A stretch of DNA of 15,956 nucleotides from Alphaproteobacteria bacterium UBA6347. Its GTDB lineage: Bacteria > Pseudomonadota > Alphaproteobacteria > CAAGCB01 > CAG-977. Numbering within the stretch: position 1 is the stretch's first letter; each line of letters opens with the position of its first letter. Shown here in pieces: positions 14,155 through 15,956 of this stretch. The notes below the pieces were generated by a model. The model was not told the origin of the DNA. It saw nothing but the letters and a program-made list of their open reading frames with translations, and made no database searches. The DNA lies in assembly GCA_002440235.1 (NCBI GenBank), contig DJRZ01000004.1, positions 37,515-53,470 on the forward strand. Reading direction: 5' to 3'. The position numbers and the translations under genes are program-made.

Positions 14155-15942
14155 TCAGTCCGGATACAGCGGCGGAACGGGCGCGTCTTCGCCGGTCGCG
14201 CCGTTTCGCACCCGCCGCGCGGATTGAAACGCCGCCCAGAGCGCCGCGCCGTCCCACGCCGAAAGCCCGCCGTTCGCGTACAGCGCCGCGTTCAGCTTTT
14301 CGACCTGTTTCGAAAACGCCCCGTCCCCGACGCGCGCCGCCAGCGCGGACAGCGTCAGCGGCGGGGTCGCGCGCCACGTTTCGCGTCCCCATTCCAGCAA
14401 AGCGTCTTTGGCCTTGTCCGGCGCGTTTCCGGCGCAGGCTGATTTCAGATTTTTCAGGCTTTCGCGCGGCGGGATTTTTTCTTTGCGCGACGCCGCACCC
14501 CCGCGTTTCGAAAACAGAAAGCGGTAAGCCGACAGCCACAGCGCCGTCACGACCGCCGCCCCCGCCAGAATGCCGGCGAAAAACAGACGCCAGGGCGGCT
14601 GATCGGCGAATTTTTCAACCGCCGCGATCCCTTTCGGCGTTTCGGCGGCGGATTTTTCCGCGACCGTTTCGGCGGTTTTCGCTTCGGCGACTGGCGTTTT
14701 TTCGGGTGCCGGCGCGACGGCGGGTTCGGACGTTTGCACCGCCGTTCCCGTCACGGCGACGGATCGCGCGGGCAGTTCGGCGAAGCGTTCCGCGCCTGCT
14801 TTAACGTCGAACCACGGCATTTTCAGCGCGGGCAAAGTCAGCCTCCCCGTTCGCGTCGGCATAAAGACGATCTGCCGCGTCTTCACCCCGACAAAGCCGT
14901 TTTTGTCATACAGGTTTTGCGTTTCCGTCTTTCCGGGATATTGCTTGAATCCCGCCGTTTCTGGAAAAACGATGTCGGGAATTTGCGCCGCGGGAACGCC
15001 CGTCGCCGTCACGCTGACCGTGCGGGTCAGCGCTTCGCCCAAATCGATCGAATTTTTATCGGGCGACACGCTTTCCGCGACGTCGACGTCCGTCGCGGGC
15101 AGAAAATACCCCGTGACGGAATCGGGTTTCGGACGCACGTTCAGCTTGATCGGCGCGGAACGCACCGCGACGGGCTTCTGCCCGAAAAACCCGGAAAACA
15201 GCCCCGCCGCGCCGAAACCGAACGGATCGTCGCCGGACATGCCGCCGCGGTCGGACGGATCGGAAATCGACCCGCTGAATTGAACAGGCGGCAAAGTGAT
15301 TTTGCCGCTTTTTTGCGCGAACAACAAAAATTTGTACGTCAACACGTCGTAGGTTTTGCCGTTGACCGTTTCGCGCGCGTGGTCGGGATCGCCGCCCTGA
15401 TTCGCCGAAACGCCCTCCGTCCGCGGCGGCGTGACCGCCCCGTCCAGCAACGGCGTTTGCGCGTTCGCGTACAGCTTCACCGTCAGCGGGATCTGCTGTC
15501 CGACGAACGGCGACGGATTGTCGACCGACGCGCGGATATAGACGTTCGGCTGGTTCGAAACGGCTTGCGGCTGTTCGGGCAAAGCCTGCCCGCCCGCGAC
15601 GACCGTGATTTTAACGGGTTTCGTCTGCTGTTTTCCCGCGCGAATGGCGGGCAGGACGACTTCGCCCGTCGTTTTGGGAATCAGGGTCAGCACGTTTTCG
15701 TTGTAGGATTGCGCTTTGCCGTTGACGTAGGTCGATTTGTAGCTTTTGCGCTGTCCGACGATCAAAAAATCCTTTTCCAAAACGGACACGTCGGGATTGT
15801 CCCCGCCGCCGTCCTGACGCAGGTAAAGCTGAAAGCTTTCGCCTTCGGGAACGGTCGTCGCGCTGACCTGCGCTTCGAACCCCGCGGCGGCGTTCGTCCA
15901 AAAGGTCAATAAAACAAAGATCCGGCAGATTCCCTTTTTCAT
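14155..15942 (-). CDS. batD: BatD-like membrane-anchored periplasmic protein
   Basis: This 595-residue protein fits the BatD family (PF13584) by layout. It has a signal peptide (1-20), a long beta-rich periplasmic region with repeated Ig-like segments (T-V-P-E-G-E-S-F-Q-L at about 30, and S-P-F-V-G-Q-Q-I-P-L-T-V). A Pro/Ala/Glu-rich spacer precedes a single membrane helix at about 453-473, and a basic cytoplasmic domain of about 118 residues ends the protein. Bat proteins (with BatA/BatB von Willebrand proteins and a MoxR ATPase) were linked to aerotolerance and envelope stress, though the biochemical role is unclear. The partners would be expected upstream, beyond the right edge. The ATG at 15942 has AGGAA nine bases upstream. 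Length is normal for the family. Confidence 0.85.
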   Translation of the reverse strand: MKKGICRIFVLLTFWTNAAAGFEAQVSATTVPEGESFQLYLRQDGGGDNPDVSVLEKDFLIVGQRKSYKSTYVNGKAQSYNENVLTLIPKTTGEVVLPAIRAGKQQTKPVKITVVAGGQALPEQPQAVSNQPNVYIRASVDNPSPFVGQQIPLTVKLYANAQTPLLDGAVTPPRTEGVSANQGGDPDHARETVNGKTYDVLTYKFLLFAQKSGKITLPPVQFSGSISDPSDRGGMSGDDPFGFGAAGLFSGFFGQKPVAVRSAPIKLNVRPKPDSVTGYFLPATDVDVAESVSPDKNSIDLGEALTRTVSVTATGVPAAQIPDIVFPETAGFKQYPGKTETQNLYDKNGFVGVKTRQIVFMPTRTGRLTLPALKMPWFDVKAGAERFAELPARSVAVTGTAVQTSEPAVAPAPEKTPVAEAKTAETVAEKSAAETPKGIAAVEKFADQPPWRLFFAGILAGAAVVTALWLSAYRFLFSKRGGAASRKEKIPPRESLKNLKSACAGNAPDKAKDALLEWGRETWRATPPLTLSALAARVGDGAFSKQVEKLNAALYANGGLSAWDGAALWAAFQSARRVRNGATGEDAPVPPLYPD

Positions 15943-15956
15943 TGTCCGAAATTCCT

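Overview
The window comes from a GC-rich Gram-negative bacterium, most likely an alphaproteobacterium. This is inferred from the gene set and from the order of its type IV secretion genes; there is no rRNA or tRNA gene to anchor taxonomy. Coding density is high, gaps between genes are short, and every gap is under 100 bases. I see no insertion sequence, integrase, CRISPR array or tRNA.

Left half, minus strand (7888 down to the left edge): a five-gene block for the core of a VirB-type (P-type/T4ASS-like) type IV secretion system. Read 5' to 3' it is a divergent VirB8 paralogue, a 64-residue VirB7-like lipoprotein, a second VirB8, a VirB9 and a VirB10. The genes are separated by 12-17 bases or overlap by ATGA, so they are almost certainly one operon. 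Two components are unusual. The VirB9-like protein ends in a SPOR (peptidoglycan-binding) domain. The VirB10-like protein is giant: at least 1560 residues lie inside the window and the gene runs off the left edge. It carries an Ig-like domain after its membrane anchor, then about 66 tandem units of 17 residues, then the start of a normal VirB10/TrbI C-terminal domain. This gene has no stop codon inside the window, and its repeats leave a spurious 4-kb antisense reading frame. The order virB8-virB7-virB8-virB9-virB10 resembles the rvh islet of Rickettsiales, and the repeat-expanded VirB10 recalls Helicobacter CagY.

Centre: a minus-strand pair with ATGA overlap encodes an RhlE-type DEAD-box RNA helicase (10177-8690) and a phospholipase/carboxylesterase-family hydrolase (8693-7983). 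Divergent from it is a plus-strand run: an isochorismatase-family hydrolase (10249-10797), an alpha/beta hydrolase (10809-11510) and a small secreted protein of unknown family (11583-12017).

Right part, minus strand: a BatD-like protein (15942-14155), then a membrane protein with two similar periplasmic sensor-like domains and no output domain (14064-13018). The latter overlaps by 17 bases a PF04392-type ABC substrate-binding protein (13034-12024). These two look like a ligand-sensing pair.
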